A stretch of DNA of 34,963 bases from Mammaliicoccus fleurettii (GTDB taxonomy: Bacteria; Bacillota; Bacilli; Staphylococcales; Staphylococcaceae): the NCBI RefSeq assembly GCF_003970575.1, contig NZ_RXWZ01000082.1:1-34963 (forward strand), written 5' to 3'. A program made the translations under genes and the position numbers. A model generated the notes under the pieces. It had not been told where the DNA came from, made no database searches, and saw only the letters and a program-made list of their open reading frames with translations. This document shows positions 1 to 12,419 of the stretch, one piece after another (the stretch's first letter is position 1; every line of letters starts with the position of its first letter).

Positions 1-31
1 TACGTTCCGCGAGAGTAGGACGTTGCCGGGC
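1..31 (+). rRNA. rrf: 5S ribosomal RNA, 3' end (partial)
   Basis: The first 31 bases match the 3' end of staphylococcal 5S rRNA as I remember it. They include CGTTCCGCGAGAGTAGGACG and end in GCCGGGC. The gene runs off the left edge, so an rRNA operon lies upstream. A Rho-independent terminator follows at 66-90. No tRNA cluster is seen between the 5S end and the terminator. Confidence 0.9.
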
Positions 32-65
32 AAATATTTATAAATGGATGCGATGAGCCGCACTC

Positions 66-90
66 GAGACCTGTTAGGTCTCTTTTTTTT
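66..90 (+). terminator. Rho-independent terminator of the rRNA operon
   Basis: The arms GAGACC (66-71) and GGTCTC (77-82) form a hairpin with loop TGTTA, followed at once by eight T. Its position just after the 5S end fits the end of the rRNA transcript. Confidence 0.9.
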
Positions 91-250
91 ATGTAAAAAA
101 TTAAAAGGAATATAAAACTCTAAGAAAATTTTTCTTATATTTCTTGCCATTACTGCATACATAGTTCGTACATTTTACTTTGCGTTGTCCATGTAATAAT
201 AAACGGAATGGCTATACCCAAAATAGCTTTAAAATATCCGAAAAATATCA

Positions 251-370
251 CAATTTTGTATGTGCGGACGCCTGAGGGAATAGTATGCGTGAGAGACTAC
301 AGGCTCGAGCCATACCCTAGGCAAGCATGCACGTACAAAATCGTAAGATATTAAAAATAAGCATATCACT
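251..370 (+). repeat. Palindromic intergenic repeat, copy 1
   Basis: This is one of four related copies; the others are at 514-722, 15030-15210 and 15226-15352. The element has outer arms of ATTTTGTA / TACAAAAT type, inner arms GCCTGAGGG / CCCTAGGC, and a central palindrome GGCTCGAGCC, so the unit is a nested, imperfect palindrome. The right flank carries AAGCATATCACT (359-370). No AGTGATATGC partner follows, so unlike copies 2 and 3 it makes no terminator hairpin. The remaining bases of 91-728 hold no convincing gene. Confidence 0.8.
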
Positions 371-513
371 ATAAACTTTAAAAAATAGTAAAAAAAGACT
401 GAGAAACTTAATCAAAAAATAGATTTTGAGAACGGACTCAAATATTACAAATTAAAAAGAAGTGATAAAAGAGTTAGGACATAAATATATTAGAATTTCT
501 GCTCTTACTTTTT

Positions 514-722
514 GTATAAAAATAGATGTTTGTCACGATTTTGTAAAGTGCTGACGCATGAGGGAATAGTATGTGTGAGAGACTGCAGGCTCGAGCCATA
601 CCCCTAGGCAAGCATGCACGTACAAAATCATAAGATATTAAAAAAATAAGCATATCACTATAAAACTGAAAACTCAGTTAAGTGATATGCCCATTTATTT
701 TAAGTTAGGATTTATATTCTAC
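514..722 (+). repeat. Palindromic intergenic repeat, copy 2, with attached terminator block
   Basis: The palindromic core (about 534-630) matches copy 1. It continues into a hairpin with arms GCATATCACT (650-659) and AGTGATATGC (681-690), then a tail containing TTAGGATTTATAT. The whole block, including hairpin and tail, corresponds to the reverse complement of about 15030-15210. The repeat unit here is therefore roughly 200 bp and contains a working-looking terminator. It ends just before the ilvA stop codon. Confidence 0.8.
640..690 (-). terminator. Terminator of the ilv-leu operon
   Basis: Ten-base arms at 650-659 and 681-690, plus an inner AACTGA/TCAGTT stem, are followed on the minus strand by TTATTTTTTT. 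It lies about 40 bp after the ilvA stop. It is part of the repeat block 514-722, so the operon terminator seems to have been supplied by a repeated element. Confidence 0.8.
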
Positions 723-728
723 TATCTT

Positions 729-1994
729 TTAAATCAGTAGTGAATAAAGCATTTTGTTTTGATTAATGTAAATGTATTTAGGATCAAATTCACTGACGTT
801 CTTATATAATTGGTCAAGATCATTATGGTCCTTAAGTTGAATACCAATAATAACAGAACCAGTATTTTGACTAGATTTTTTTAAGTATTCAAATTTAGTA
901 ATGTCATCATTAGGACCCAATACGTCATTTACAAATTCTCTTAAAGCGCCAGGTCTTTGTGGGAAATTAACGATAAAGTAATGTTTCATATCTTCGAATA
1001 AGAGGGATCTTTCTTCGATTTCTTTCATTCTATTAATATCGTTATTACCACCACTTACAATGCATACTACATTTTTACCTTTAATTTCATTTGTATAATG
1101 ATTAAGAGCACTAACACTTAATGCACCAGCTGGTTCGGCTATAATGGCTTGCTTCGAGTACATATCAAGAATAGTGCTACAAACTTCACCTTCATCTACA
1201 GCTACAAAATTGTCTACTACATTTTTAGAAATATCAAACGTTAATTGTCCAACTTTTCCTACTGAAGCACCATCTACAAATTTATCGATGTCAGTTAACG
1301 TTACAATCTTATTTGCTTTTACTGATTGAGCCATGCTACTTGCTCCTAATGGTTCTACACCTATAACTTGTGTAGTCGGCATATTTTCTTTTAAATATGT
1401 ACCAACTCCAGAAATAAGTCCGCCACCACCGATTGCAGCAAAGCAATAGTCAAATTGAATGTTCTCATCATTTGCATAATCTACCATTTCTTTTGCAATA
1501 GTACCTTGACCAGCAATCGTATTAATATTATCAAATGGATCAATAAAGCTTAATCCAAATTTTTCAGTATATTCAAGGGCATGTTTCAAACAATCATCAA
1601 ATGTGTCTCCAATTAATTCAATTTGAACAAATTCACCACCGAAAAATTTCACTTGATTAATTTTTTGAGCTGGGGTAGTAACTGGCATGAAAATAACTGC
1701 TTTAATTTCAAGTTGTTTAGCAGTAAATGCAATACCTTGGGCATGATTACCTGCGCTTGCACAACTAACGCCGTTTGCTCTTTCTTCATCAGTTAATTGA
1801 TTAATGGCATAGTATGCACCTCGTAATTTAAATGAGCGCACCCATTGAAGGTCTTCTCTTTTTAAGTATACGTTACAATCAAATTTTTGTGATAAATACA
1901 TATCTTTTTCTAAAGGTGTTTGTTTAACAGTGTCTTTTAATTTTAAAAAAGCATCTTCTATATCTTCGGCACTTAAACGTGTTTTTAAGGTCAT
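729..1994 (-). CDS. ilvA: Threonine dehydratase (biosynthetic), last gene of the ilv-leu operon
   Basis: PLP enzyme converting threonine to 2-oxobutanoate and ammonia, the first committed step of isoleucine synthesis. The protein has 421 residues, as usual for staphylococci. The Schiff-base lysine is K56 in [15 protein letters not shown] (80-87) and the phosphate-binding GGGG (189-192) are intact. From about residue 335 there is one ACT-like regulatory domain beginning [14 protein letters not shown], the expected site of isoleucine feedback. The ATG is preceded by GGGAGTGA at good spacing and lies 15 bp after leuD, so it is translated from the same message. Confidence 0.97.
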   Translation of the reverse strand: MTLKTRLSAEDIEDAFLKLKDTVKQTPLEKDMYLSQKFDCNVYLKREDLQWVRSFKLRGAYYAINQLTDEERANGVSCASAGNHAQGIAFTAKQLEIKAVIFMPVTTPAQKINQVKFFGGEFVQIELIGDTFDDCLKHALEYTEKFGLSFIDPFDNINTIAGQGTIAKEMVDYANDENIQFDYCFAAIGGGGLISGVGTYLKENMPTTQVIGVEPLGASSMAQSVKANKIVTLTDIDKFVDGASVGKVGQLTFDISKNVVDNFVAVDEGEVCSTILDMYSKQAIIAEPAGALSVSALNHYTNEIKGKNVVCIVSGGNNDINRMKEIEERSLLFEDMKHYFIVNFPQRPGALREFVNDVLGPNDDITKFEYLKKSSQNTGSVIIGIQLKDHNDLDQLYKNVSEFDPKYIYINQNKMLYSLLI

Positions 1995-2009
1995 TTTATC
2001 ACTCCCAAA

Positions 2010-2579
2010 TTAGTTGTGCATTTTCTCATATTCGTTTATTTGATCTTCGTAAGTTAATGTAATAGCAATATCATCTAGCCCATTAACAAGTTTATTCTTC
2101 CATGTTGAATCTATTTCAAAATGATATTTTGCTTCAGGTGTAATAACTTCTTGATTTGGTAAATCAATAGTTATATCACTATGTTGAGCAATCGCTTCTC
2201 TATCATTTTTATTTTCAATAGCAATAGGAAGCATACCATTTTTAGTACAATTCATATAAAAGATATCACTAAAACTACCTGCAATAATAATAAGGAACCC
2301 AAAATCTTTAAGCGCCCATGCGGCATGTTCTCTTGATGATCCACAACCAAAATTGTCACCAGAAATTAAAATGCTTGCACCTTTATATTCCTGTTTATTT
2401 AAGTTGAAGTCTGGATTTTCAGAACCGTCTTCAAGATAGCGCCATTCATCAAATAGAAAAGGGCCAAATCCTGTTTTAGTTATTCTTTTTAAAAAGACTT
2501 TAGGGATAATTTGATCCGTATCAATATTATCATTCAATAGGGGAACTGTTTTCCCATTAAAGATGTTAATAGGTTCCAT
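2010..2579 (-). CDS. leuD: 3-isopropylmalate dehydratase, small subunit
   Basis: Small (swivel-domain) subunit of isopropylmalate isomerase, which pairs with LeuC to turn 2-isopropylmalate into 3-isopropylmalate in leucine synthesis. It has 189 residues. The family motif [12 protein letters not shown], which supplies substrate-binding residues, is intact. The start ATG (2577-2579) directly abuts the leuC stop codon with no intergenic base, so translation is probably coupled. AAAGGTGG serves as ribosome binding site inside the end of leuC. Confidence 0.97.
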   Translation of the reverse strand: MEPINIFNGKTVPLLNDNIDTDQIIPKVFLKRITKTGFGPFLFDEWRYLEDGSENPDFNLNKQEYKGASILISGDNFGCGSSREHAAWALKDFGFLIIIAGSFSDIFYMNCTKNGMLPIAIENKNDREAIAQHSDITIDLPNQEVITPEAKYHFEIDSTWKNKLVNGLDDIAITLTYEDQINEYEKMHN

Positions 2580-3953
2580 TTAAATGACCACCTTTCTAGT
2601 ATCTACAAATCTTCCATTTATAGCAGCCGCAGCAGCCATAGCTGGAGATACGAGATGTGTTCTTGCACCTTTACCTTGTCGTCCTTCAAAGTTACGGTTA
2701 CTCGTTGAGGCACAATGTACCCCATTTGGTACTTGATCGGGATTCATACCTAGACACATTGAACATCCTGGTTCTCGCCAATCAAAGCCTGCATCTTTGA
2801 AAATCTTATCTAATCCTAGTGCCTCAGCTTGTAGTTTAACGCTTCGTGAACCTGGTACGACTATAGCTGTAATATCTTGATGAACTTGGTGTCCATCTAT
2901 TATTTTACTCGCTTCAATTAAATCTGAAAGTCTAGCATTTGTACAAGAACCAAGGAATACATAACCTAGAGGAATATCTCGTGCGGTTTCACCAGGTTTA
3001 AGCCCCATATAGTTATACGCTCTTTCATCATTAATATCATTGATTTCTGGGAATGGTGTACTGAAACTTACGCCCATTTCTGGACTAGTTCCCCATGTAA
3101 CTTGTGGTTCTAAATCACTTACATCAACTGTGATGATTTTATCATAAGTAGCATCTTCATCAGAATAAAGCGTTTTCCAATCTTCTACTTTTTCTTCAAA
3201 GTTTTCAGGTTGATATTCACGACCTTTAACATATTCAAAAGTTGTTTCATCTGGCTTCATCATTCCATACATAGCACCAGCTTCAATGGCCATATTACAA
3301 ATAGTCATTCGCTCGTCCATTGACATATTGGAAATAGCTTCACCTGCGAATTCTAAAGCGTATCCACTACCAAAATCAACTCCATATTGGTTAATCAAAT
3401 ATAAGATGATATCTTTTGCATATACACCAGTAGGTAGGGTACCATCTACTTGAATTTTTAAGTTTTTAGGTTTAGTTTGCCATAATGTTTGAGTTGCAAA
3501 AACATGTTCAACTTCACTAGTACCTATTCCAAATGCAATAGCACCAAATGCACCATGAGTAGCAGTATGTGAATCTCCACATACGATTGTTTTACCTGGC
3601 TGTGTTAAACCTGTTTCTGGACCAACCATATGTACTATACCTTGTTCGTCTGAACCCATATCAAATAACTTTACACCAAATGCTTCACAATTTTTTTGTA
3701 AGGCATTAATTTGTTTATTAGCAATTTCATCTCTAATATTGAATATATCAACAGTAGGAACATTATGATCTAAAGTTCCAAAAGTTCGATCAGGTCGTCT
3801 CAATTTTCTGTTTTGCAATCTTAATCCTTCGAATGCTTGAGGAGATGTAACTTCATGTATTAGGTGCAAGTCGATGTATAATAATTGGGGTTCACCTTCT
3901 TTACCAGCTACTATATGTCGATTCCATACTTTATCAAATAATGTTTGTGACAT
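2580..3953 (-). CDS. leuC: 3-isopropylmalate dehydratase, large subunit
   Basis: Aconitase-family catalytic subunit that carries the [4Fe-4S] cluster of isopropylmalate isomerase. It has 457 residues, the normal family length. Cluster cysteines are visible in [11 protein letters not shown] and in the [10 protein letters not shown] pair near the C-terminus. [13 protein letters not shown], another family signature, is present. A strong ribosome binding site (GAGGAGG) precedes the ATG, and leuB lies 15 bp upstream in the operon. Confidence 0.97.
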   Translation of the reverse strand: MSQTLFDKVWNRHIVAGKEGEPQLLYIDLHLIHEVTSPQAFEGLRLQNRKLRRPDRTFGTLDHNVPTVDIFNIRDEIANKQINALQKNCEAFGVKLFDMGSDEQGIVHMVGPETGLTQPGKTIVCGDSHTATHGAFGAIAFGIGTSEVEHVFATQTLWQTKPKNLKIQVDGTLPTGVYAKDIILYLINQYGVDFGSGYALEFAGEAISNMSMDERMTICNMAIEAGAMYGMMKPDETTFEYVKGREYQPENFEEKVEDWKTLYSDEDATYDKIITVDVSDLEPQVTWGTSPEMGVSFSTPFPEINDINDERAYNYMGLKPGETARDIPLGYVFLGSCTNARLSDLIEASKIIDGHQVHQDITAIVVPGSRSVKLQAEALGLDKIFKDAGFDWREPGCSMCLGMNPDQVPNGVHCASTSNRNFEGRQGKGARTHLVSPAMAAAAAINGRFVDTRKVVI

Positions 3954-3968
3954 GTCGTTTTCCTCCTC

Positions 3969-5009
3969 TTAAATTGATTTTTTAATTGCTTCGAAGACTT
4001 CAGATGTGCTGTAGCTACCACCTAAATCTTTTGTGGCAATACCTTCATTAATTGTATTAAAAACTATATTTTCTAGATGTTGTGCGCATTCTGGTTGATG
4101 CAGACTTTCACGAATACACATTGCTAGTGAGAGTAACATACCACTAGGATTTGCTTTATTTTGACCTGCAATATCTGGTGCAGATCCATGTATTGGCTCA
4201 TATAAACTTGGGCCACTTTCACCAAAACTAGCAGAAGGCGATAAGCCTAATGAACCTGGAATTACTGAAGCTTCATCACTTAGGATATCACCAAATAAAT
4301 TCTCAGTTACAATAACGTCAAATTGCTTGGGATTAGTTATAAGGTGCATGCTACATGCATCAACTAATAAATGATTTAGCGTTACATCAGGATATTCTTT
4401 AGAAACTTGTTCTAAAGTTTGTCTCCATAATTTTGAAGAACTTAAAACATTTTCTTTATCAACAGACGTTACAACATTCTTTCTTTTTAAAGCTAATTTA
4501 AAAGCTATGTGAGCTATTCTTGTTATTTCTTCTGTAGTATAAGTCAATGTATCTACTGCTTGATTTTCATTGAAATACTTTGGTTCACCAAAATAAAGGC
4601 CACCAGTTAATTCTCGAACGATTATAAAATCAGTATCTTTAACTAATGATTCTTTTAGTGGGGAAAGGTGAGCAGTAGCTTCAGTAACTATAGTAGGTCT
4701 AATATTAGCAAATAATTTTAGTGATTTTCTAATACCTAATAAACCATGCTCTGGTCTATTCTTAGGATTTGTCCATTTAGGGCCACCTACAGCGCCTAAC
4801 AGTATTGCATCACTGTTTTGACATGCTTCTAAAGTTTCAGGAGGTAAAGGTTCGCCATGTTTATCTATGGCGATACCTCCAAAATCTTTCGTAACTAAGT
4901 CGTATTCAAATTCAAACTTTTTTGCAAGTGCTTCTAATATTTCAATACTACCTTCTAAAATCTCTGGGCCGATACCATCACCGGGTAGGGCAGTGATTTT
5001 GTATGTCAT
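3969..5009 (-). CDS. leuB: 3-isopropylmalate dehydrogenase
   Basis: NAD-dependent oxidative decarboxylase forming 2-oxoisocaproate, the leucine precursor. It has 346 residues. The N-terminal [11 protein letters not shown] motif and the metal/substrate region with [13 protein letters not shown] are both clear, as is the C-terminal [12 protein letters not shown] signature. The start overlaps the leuA stop by 4 bp (ATGA), a typical sign of translational coupling. Confidence 0.97.
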   Translation of the reverse strand: MTYKITALPGDGIGPEILEGSIEILEALAKKFEFEYDLVTKDFGGIAIDKHGEPLPPETLEACQNSDAILLGAVGGPKWTNPKNRPEHGLLGIRKSLKLFANIRPTIVTEATAHLSPLKESLVKDTDFIIVRELTGGLYFGEPKYFNENQAVDTLTYTTEEITRIAHIAFKLALKRKNVVTSVDKENVLSSSKLWRQTLEQVSKEYPDVTLNHLLVDACSMHLITNPKQFDVIVTENLFGDILSDEASVIPGSLGLSPSASFGESGPSLYEPIHGSAPDIAGQNKANPSGMLLSLAMCIRESLHQPECAQHLENIVFNTINEGIATKDLGGSYSTSEVFEAIKKSI

Positions 5010-6538
5010 GACTTTACGCCTTCTTTCACTGTGTTTTTACTGAATTTTGCGTGCGCTTCTACATACGCTTTGCAAGATGCGTATAAGATATCATAATCAA
5101 TACCTATACCAGTAAATACTTCATCTTCAAATTGTACTTGTACGTGTACTTCAGCTTGTGCATCTGTACCTTCCGTAATAGAGTCAATTCGGTATTGTTG
5201 TAATTTAGGTGAATAATCAAATATTCTATCTATTGCATTATAAATTGAAGTGATAGAACCTGAACCAATAGAAGAGTCTTGATAAGTATTACCTTCTTTA
5301 TCTTCTATAACGACTACAGAACTTTGTAAGCCATTAGACACAAATTGTAGTTGTAATGCATTCACTTTATAGTATGCATTCTCTTCATGTTCACTACCTT
5401 GTAAAATAGCGTGAATGTCACGATCTGTAACTTGTTTTTTCTTATCTGCGACAGACTTGAATTGTTTAAATACTTCTACTTGTTCATCAGGAGATAAATC
5501 ATAACCAAGTTCAATAAGTTTTTCGCTAAATGCATGTTTTCCAGATAGTTTTCCTAAAGGTAGTGAATTTTTAACAACACCAACTAATTGAGGTGTCATA
5601 ATTTCATACGTTTCAGGATTTTTTAGAATGCCATCTTGATGTATACCTGATTCATGGCTAAATGCATTTTGTCCGACAATTGCTTTATTTCTTGGGACTC
5701 GAAGGCCAGAAAATCTACTTACTATGTCACTCGTATTTTTAGTTTCAGATAAGTCTATATTTGTTGATAGATTAAAATGGTCTTGTCTAACATGTAGCGC
5801 AAGCGCTATTTCTTCAAGTGCTGTATTACCTGCACGTTCACCAATACCATTAATTGCACCTTCAACTCTACGAGCACCGTTTTCAAAAGCAGCAAGTCCA
5901 TTTGCTACTGCTAGTCCTAGGTCATCATGACAATGAGAGCTATAAATTACTTCGTGATCACTTTTAACTGTTTCAATGAGAGTCTTAAAGAGTTGACCAT
6001 ATTCAGAAGGATACGAATAACCAACAGTATCAGGAATATTGATAATATTTGCACCTGCATCAACAGCCGCTTGAACTGCTTTAATTAAAAATGGTAAAGG
6101 TGTTCTAGTTGCATCTTCAGGTGAAAATTGTACTTTTTCAAATAATGTTTTTGCATAAGTAACATTTTCTGTAATCGAAGATAAAACTTGTTCTTCAGTC
6201 ATTTTTAATTTGTATTCTAAATGAATAGGGCTAGTAGCTAAAAAGATATGAATTTGTCTATGTTGTGCTTCTTTTGTAGATTCATGAACAGCATCAATAT
6301 CTGATTTTTTACATCTAGCTAAGCCACAAACTGCAGTAGTTGTTAATGCCTTTGAAATACTTTCTACTGATTTAAAACTGCCTTCACTAGAAGCGGGGAA
6401 TCCTGCTTCTATTACATCGACTCCCCATTTTTCTAGTTGTATAGCAATTTTGAGACGTTCATCGAATGAAAAGTTTACTCCTGGTGTCTGTTCTCCATCT
6501 CTAAGTGTTGTATCGAATATTTGAATATGATCTGACAT
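5006..6538 (-). CDS. leuA: 2-isopropylmalate synthase
   Basis: Condenses acetyl-CoA with 2-oxoisovalerate, the committed step of leucine synthesis. It has 510 residues. The DRE-TIM metallolyase signature [11 protein letters not shown] lies at the N-terminus and the metal ligand motif SSHCHDDLG in mid-barrel. [13 protein letters not shown] follows. The last 120 or so residues form the LeuA dimer domain that binds leucine for feedback inhibition. The start is preceded by AAGGAGAGG. Confidence 0.97.
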   Translation of the reverse strand: MSDHIQIFDTTLRDGEQTPGVNFSFDERLKIAIQLEKWGVDVIEAGFPASSEGSFKSVESISKALTTTAVCGLARCKKSDIDAVHESTKEAQHRQIHIFLATSPIHLEYKLKMTEEQVLSSITENVTYAKTLFEKVQFSPEDATRTPLPFLIKAVQAAVDAGANIINIPDTVGYSYPSEYGQLFKTLIETVKSDHEVIYSSHCHDDLGLAVANGLAAFENGARRVEGAINGIGERAGNTALEEIALALHVRQDHFNLSTNIDLSETKNTSDIVSRFSGLRVPRNKAIVGQNAFSHESGIHQDGILKNPETYEIMTPQLVGVVKNSLPLGKLSGKHAFSEKLIELGYDLSPDEQVEVFKQFKSVADKKKQVTDRDIHAILQGSEHEENAYYKVNALQLQFVSNGLQSSVVVIEDKEGNTYQDSSIGSGSITSIYNAIDRIFDYSPKLQQYRIDSITEGTDAQAEVHVQVQFEDEVFTGIGIDYDILYASCKAYVEAHAKFSKNTVKEGVKS

Positions 6539-6567
6539 AATAATCCTCTCCTTAAGTTCTAATACAT

Positions 6568-8077
<1,510 letters not shown>

Positions 8078-8078
<1 letters not shown>

Positions 8079-9811
8079 TATTCCACGCCCTCCATCTTGT
8101 AATTTGGTTGTCCACTTGGAACCATAGGAAGTACTGGTTCAGAAGGGGAAATTCTAATTTCGATTAGGGCAGGTCCTTTATGTGCAAATGCTTCATCAAT
8201 TGTTGATTCCAATTTCTCATTAGAATCAATCATGAAACTTTTAACACCGTAGCTTTCTGAAAGTTTCATAAAGTCTGGTTGTCCTGAAAATACTGAATGA
8301 GAAAAGCGTTGGCTATAAAACTTATCTTGCCATTGTTTAACCATCCCTAGTGCACCATTATTAATTAATACGATTTTAATATCGTTGTTGAATTCATTAA
8401 GAATCGCCATTTCCTGATTTGTCATTTGGAAACCACCGTCACCAACAACTGCAACTACAGTTTTATCTGGATATGCAAACTTTGCACCCATTGCAGCTGG
8501 AATGCCAAAGCCCATAGTTCCAAGACCACCACTTGTGATGATTTGACCGTGTGTCTTGAACGGGTAATATTGTGCAACCCACATTTGGTGTTGTCCTACA
8601 TCTGTAGCGACAAGTGCATCACCGTTAGTGATTTTACCAATATACTCAATTGCTTGTTGTGGTTTAACAAAGTCATCAGTGGGTTTGTCGTATTTAAATG
8701 GGTATGTTGCTTTGTTTGATAGACAATGTTCGTACCAATCATGGTGAATAAGGTCATGAGTTTCATATTCTAATAGAGATTCAAGAGTGAGTTTTGCATC
8801 AGCAATAATACCTAAATCAGTTGGAATTATTTTGTTGATTTCACATGGATCAATATCGACATGGATAACTTTTGCATCTTTAGCAAAATCGTCTGGGCTA
8901 CTTGCTAGACGGTCATCAAATCTGCTGCCAAAATTAATCAACAAATCACATTCTGTTAGTGCCATATTACTAGCGTATGAACCATGCATACCTCCCATAC
9001 CTAAAAATAAAGGATCAGAGTAGGGGATAGAGCCTAAACCTAACAAAGTATTAACGACAGGAATTTTGTATTTATTCGCAAAAGATGTAAGTTCATTTGA
9101 AGCTTCGGCATGGTTAACACCTGCACCAGCTAAAATAAGTGGCTTTTCAGCTTGGCGTATCATTTGAATAAACTGGTCAATTTCTTTTTCTTCAGGATTT
9201 AGGTCAATATGATAACCTGGTAAATCAAGTTCTCTTGGTGCAACTTCAACAGTTTCAAGAACACCGATATCTTTAGGAAAATCAATTACGACAGGTCCTT
9301 TACGTCCAGTTGAAGCGATATGGAAAGCTTCATCTATAATCTTTGGAATATCTTTTACATCTGTTACTTGATAATTATGTTTCGTAATAGGTGTTGTCAT
9401 TGAAAGTAAATCAGCTTCTTGGAAGGCATCTTTACCAATTCCAGGACGATGAACTTGGCCAGTGATGACAATGAGTGGAATTGAATCACTCATAGCATCA
9501 GCAATTCCTGTAATAGTATTTGTCGCTCCTGGACCGCTTGTAACAACAACTACGCCAGGTTTACCTGTTACTCTTGCATAACCTTCTGCAGCGTGAACAG
9601 CTCCTTGTTCGTGTCTCGTTAAAATGTGAGGCACTTTACCTTCATAAAAAGCATCATATAAAGGTAAGACTGCACCACCAGGATATCCAAAAATGTAATC
9701 AACTTTTTGGTCAATAAATGATTGTACGAGTAGTTCAGCACCCGTGTATGTTATTGTCTTTTCTTTAGTTGCTTCATCTGGTTCTTTGTATGATTTAGTA
9801 GTTAGTGCCAT
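8078..9811 (-). CDS. ilvB: Acetolactate synthase, large (catalytic) subunit
   Basis: Thiamine diphosphate enzyme joining pyruvate to pyruvate or 2-oxobutanoate, the first shared branched-chain step. It has 577 residues. The N-terminal region shows GYPGGAVLPLYDA and the catalytic glutamate in RHEQGAVHAAEGYAR. The C-terminal diphosphate-binding motif begins GDGGFQM and continues to the NN pair. The frame is open to a GTG at 9820, but that codon sits inside the AAGGAG ribosome binding site. The ATG at 9811 (MALTTKSYK) is 8 bases after it and is the better start. It lies 12 bp after ilvD. Confidence 0.96.
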
Positions 9812-9823
9812 GCAAATCACTCC

Positions 9824-11512
9824 TTAAATTAGTTCGTCTGGTACTTTCAAGATGCCACCTGTATTTGCACTTGTAACAAGCGCAGTATATCTTGCAAGAT
9901 AACCAGTTTTAACTTTCGCTTTAAATGGTTCGATGTTTTGTTTTCTAGCGTGTAACTCAGCTTCAGAAACACTTACATCTAATGTTCGGTTAATTAAATC
10001 AATTACAATTTCATCTCCGTCTTCAATCAATCCAATAGGTCCTCCAGCTGCAGCTTCAGGTGAAATATGTCCTACAGCAACACCTCTAGTTGCACCTGAG
10101 AATCTACCGTCAGTTATTAATGCCACATCTTTACCTAATCCTCTACCAACGATAGATGAAGTAGGGGCTAACATCTCAGGCATTCCAGGTCCACCTTTAG
10201 GTCCTTCATATCGAATGACAACTACGTGACCTTCTCGTACTGTATGGTTATCAATTGCTTCTACTGCTTCATCATGTGAGCTAAAGCAAATTGCTTTACC
10301 GACAAATTTATTGATTGATGGATCGACACCACCAACTTTTATAGCTGCGCCATCGGGAGCAATGTTCCCAAATAGCATTGATAAGCCACCAGTTTCAGAA
10401 AATGCATTATCTCTCGTGTGAATAACATCAGTATTTTTTATTTCTTTATTTTCATTATTTTCTCTTAAAGTGTTACCTGTGACGGTTACTCTATCTGGGT
10501 GTAGTACATTATCCATTTTCAATAATTCACCGATAATTGCTGGAACACCACCAGCTTCATGAACATCGTGCATAGAATATGATGAACTTGGTGCAATTTT
10601 AGATAGGTAAGGCGTACGTTTAGCAATTTCGTTAACGCGATTTAAATCGTATTCAATACCAGCCTCATTTGCTAAAGCTAATGTATGAAGTACTGTATTA
10701 GTAGAACCTCCCATTGCCATATCTAAAGCAAATGCGTCATCGATTGCGTCTTTAGTAACAATGTCTTTAGGTTTGATATCATTCTTAACTAAATCCATAA
10801 GTTTAAATGCTGCTTCACGAATTAACTCTCTTCTTTCTTCTCCGACTGCAATAGCTGTACCGTTATAAGGTAATGCAAGTCCTAGTACTTCCATTAAACA
10901 GTTCATTGAATTTGCTGTGAACATGCCTGCACATGAACCACAAGTAGGGCATGCATTCTGTTCCATGTCTAAAAATTCTTCTTTTGACATTGATCCACCT
11001 TTGAAAGAACCAACTGCTTCAAACATTGATGATAATGTTAAAGCTTTACCAGTTGATGATAATCCAGCTTTCATTGGACCGCCTGAACAAAAGATAGCAG
11101 GTACATTTGTTCTAACAGATGCTAAAAGCATACCTGGTGTAATCTTGTCACAGTTTGGCATGTAGAATACACCATCAAACCAGTGAGCATTGATTACTGT
11201 TTCTGCTGCGTCAGCAATTACTTCTCTACTTGGTAATGAGTAGCGCATTCCAATGTGTCCCATTGCAATTCCGTCATCGACACCAATCGTATTAAATTCG
11301 AATGGTATACCACCTGCTTCTCTAATAGCTTCTTTAGCTACATCAGCTAATTCTCTTAAATGAACATGTCCTGGGACAATATCAATATAAGAGTTACAAA
11401 TCGCAATGAATGGTTTATTCATATCTGTAGGATCTTTAATTTGTCCTGTTGCATGTAATAAACTTCTTGCAGGTGCTTGTTGGTCACCTTTTTTGATCAT
11501 GTCACTTCTCAT
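9824..11512 (-). CDS. ilvD: Dihydroxy-acid dehydratase, first structural gene of the operon
   Basis: Iron-sulfur enzyme making the 2-oxo acid precursors of valine and isoleucine. It has 562 residues. Cluster cysteines are seen in [11 protein letters not shown] and in [18 protein letters not shown]. The C-terminal [12 protein letters not shown] and GHISPEAA signatures are present. The ATG has a strong GAGGAG site. The gene is separated from the operon promoter by a roughly 270-nt leader that codes for a short peptide and an attenuator. Confidence 0.97.
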   Translation of the reverse strand: MRSDMIKKGDQQAPARSLLHATGQIKDPTDMNKPFIAICNSYIDIVPGHVHLRELADVAKEAIREAGGIPFEFNTIGVDDGIAMGHIGMRYSLPSREVIADAAETVINAHWFDGVFYMPNCDKITPGMLLASVRTNVPAIFCSGGPMKAGLSSTGKALTLSSMFEAVGSFKGGSMSKEEFLDMEQNACPTCGSCAGMFTANSMNCLMEVLGLALPYNGTAIAVGEERRELIREAAFKLMDLVKNDIKPKDIVTKDAIDDAFALDMAMGGSTNTVLHTLALANEAGIEYDLNRVNEIAKRTPYLSKIAPSSSYSMHDVHEAGGVPAIIGELLKMDNVLHPDRVTVTGNTLRENNENKEIKNTDVIHTRDNAFSETGGLSMLFGNIAPDGAAIKVGGVDPSINKFVGKAICFSSHDEAVEAIDNHTVREGHVVVIRYEGPKGGPGMPEMLAPTSSIVGRGLGKDVALITDGRFSGATRGVAVGHISPEAAAGGPIGLIEDGDEIVIDLINRTLDVSVSEAELHARKQNIEPFKAKVKTGYLARYTALVTSANTGGILKVPDELI

Positions 11513-11531
11513 AATTACACTCCTCTAGAAA

Positions 11532-11573
11532 AATAAAAAAGCAACGCCCCAATAATATATGGGACGCTGCTTT
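11532..11573 (-). terminator. Attenuator terminator of the ilv-leu leader
   Basis: On the minus strand, AAAGCAGCGTCCCA pairs with TGGGGCGTTGCTTT (two G-U pairs) around a short A/T loop, followed by TTTTTTATTTTT. It lies between the leader peptide and ilvD. A strong terminator inside an operon leader, after a branched-chain-rich leader peptide, is the classical attenuation layout. Confidence 0.88.
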
Positions 11574-11594
11574 CAGTCCCATTCAAGTAGAAAT

Positions 11595-11642
11595 AGGACT
11601 TAAACCTGACAGTAAATTGATACTTACTGTTGTTCGAGTCCT
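11595..11642 (-). promoter_or_regulatory. Competing leader hairpin / antiterminator region of the ilv-leu attenuator
   Basis: The arms AGGACT (595-600 of the 11000s) and AGTCCT (637-642) enclose a second perfect stem ACAGTAA / TTACTGT that covers the end of the leader peptide. The same GGACT arm can instead pair with AGTCC at 11575-11579, next to the terminator. Two exclusive pairings are therefore visible, as needed for ribosome-position control. Which one antiterminates is inferred. Confidence 0.65.
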
Positions 11643-11713
11643 TCTGAGCGTAATAAAATTACTAATATGCTGTATTCGATTGTCGGTTTGTTTGCTGTCA
11701 TATTATATCTCAT
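11624..11713 (-). CDS. Branched-chain leader peptide, 29 aa
   Basis: A short ORF starts MRYNMTANKP, contains the run ILVILL (residues 16-21) and ends GLEQQ. Its start is preceded by AAAGGACGAG. Six consecutive isoleucine, leucine and valine codons would stall the ribosome when charged branched-chain tRNAs are scarce. The stop codon falls within the ACAGTAA/TTACTGT hairpin, and the attenuator terminator follows about 50 nt later. Staphylococcus aureus is known to attenuate this operon with a leucine-rich leader peptide. This is the equivalent element, with a mixed I/L/V run. Confidence 0.88.
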   Translation of the reverse strand: MRYNMTANKPTIEYSILVILLRSEGLEQQ

Positions 11714-11791
11714 TACAACTCGTCCTTTCTTCTCAAATGTGAACTATATTTTTGATTAAGATTTTTGAATAGTTAAAAAATTTATGTTCTA

Positions 11792-11820
11792 AATCTAACG
11801 CATATTTGAGCACATGTCAA
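11792..11820 (-). promoter_or_regulatory. Promoter of the ilv-leu operon
   Basis: On the minus strand, a perfect TTGACA (11815-11820) is followed after 17 bp by TAGATT (11792-11797). This places transcription start near 11785, about 70 nt before the leader peptide start. Confidence 0.75.
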
Positions 11821-11832
11821 CAGAAGATTTAG

Positions 11833-11847
11833 ATTATTCTAAAAATT
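11833..11847 (-). promoter_or_regulatory. Possible CodY box upstream of ilv-leu
   Basis: The minus-strand 15-mer AATTTTTAGAATAAT has three mismatches to the CodY consensus AATTTTCWGAAAATT. It sits just upstream of the -35 box, at about -50 to -62. CodY repression of this operon is well established in S. aureus and B. subtilis. Assignment of this exact site is inference. Confidence 0.4.
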
Positions 11848-11854
11848 TAGATAA

Positions 11855-11868
11855 TGTAAGCGCTTTAG
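11855..11868 (-). promoter_or_regulatory. Candidate cre (CcpA) site upstream of ilv-leu
   Basis: TGTAAGCGCTTTAG matches the cre consensus TGWAARCGYTWNCW at 12 of 14 positions, with the palindromic core AAGCGCTT. It is centred at about -76 from the inferred ilv-leu start. In B. subtilis, CcpA activates ilv-leu from a comparable upstream position. It is also close to the tsaE promoter on the other strand, so the target is not certain. Confidence 0.5.
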
Positions 11869-11910
11869 TTAGATATGAACCGTTCATTACCCAATTAATT
11901 AAATATTTGT

Positions 11911-11916
11911 TATAAT
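11911..11916 (+). promoter_or_regulatory. -10 element for the tsaE operon
   Basis: A perfect TATAAT lies 41 bp before the tsaE ATG, in TTGTTATAAT. The matching -35 (TTACCC, 18 bp upstream) is weak. It drives transcription divergent to ilv-leu. Confidence 0.5.
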
Positions 11917-11957
11917 AATTCAGTTAGTTTAAGTAAAGTAAAAGTAGGTGCCAAATA

Positions 11958-12419
11958 ATGTTTATTCAAGTTGAATCATTAGAAAAGACGAAAAAAATAG
12001 CTGAAAAACTTGCTCAAGTCGTAACTGAGAACGATGTTATTTTATTAAATGGCGATTTAGGAGCTGGAAAGACAACGTTTAGCCAATATTTTGGTAAGGC
12101 ATTAGGCGTTAAGAGAAATATTAATTCACCTACCTTTAATATTATAAAATCGTATAAAGGAAGATTACCTTTTCATCATATGGATTGCTACAGATTAGAA
12201 AATAGTGATGAAGACTTAGGATTTGATGAGTATTTTACTTCTGATGCTGTAACGCTCATAGAGTGGAGTGAATATATTAAAGATTTTCTACCCGAAGAAT
12301 ATTTAGAAATTAACATTAAGTATATAGAAGAAAATAAAAGATTGTTTGAAATAGTTCCAAAGGGTGAACACTATAAACAAATAAAGGAAGTGTTAAATGA
12401 TGACAACCTTATTAATTGA
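11958..12419 (+). CDS. tsaE: tRNA t6A37 biosynthesis ATPase TsaE
   Basis: P-loop ATPase that works with TsaB and TsaD to place threonylcarbamoyl on adenosine 37 of ANN-decoding tRNAs. It has 153 residues. The Walker A motif is GDLGAGKTTF (about 34-43) and the family HMDCYRLE follows. The aromatic/acidic LIEWSEY near residue 113 is typical. It is the first gene of a tight plus-strand operon, and its 3' end overlaps tsaB by 23 bp. Its job follows from the family and from its neighbours tsaB and tsaD. Confidence 0.95.
   Translation: MFIQVESLEKTKKIAEKLAQVVTENDVILLNGDLGAGKTTFSQYFGKALGVKRNINSPTFNIIKSYKGRLPFHHMDCYRLENSDEDLGFDEYFTSDAVTLIEWSEYIKDFLPEEYLEINIKYIEENKRLFEIVPKGEHYKQIKEVLNDDNLIN

Noticed and set aside
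11532-11713. T-box riboswitch in front of ilvD
   Set aside because: No T-box motif (such as GGGTGGNACCGCG) or specifier-loop layout was seen; a leader peptide with ILVILL explains the terminator.
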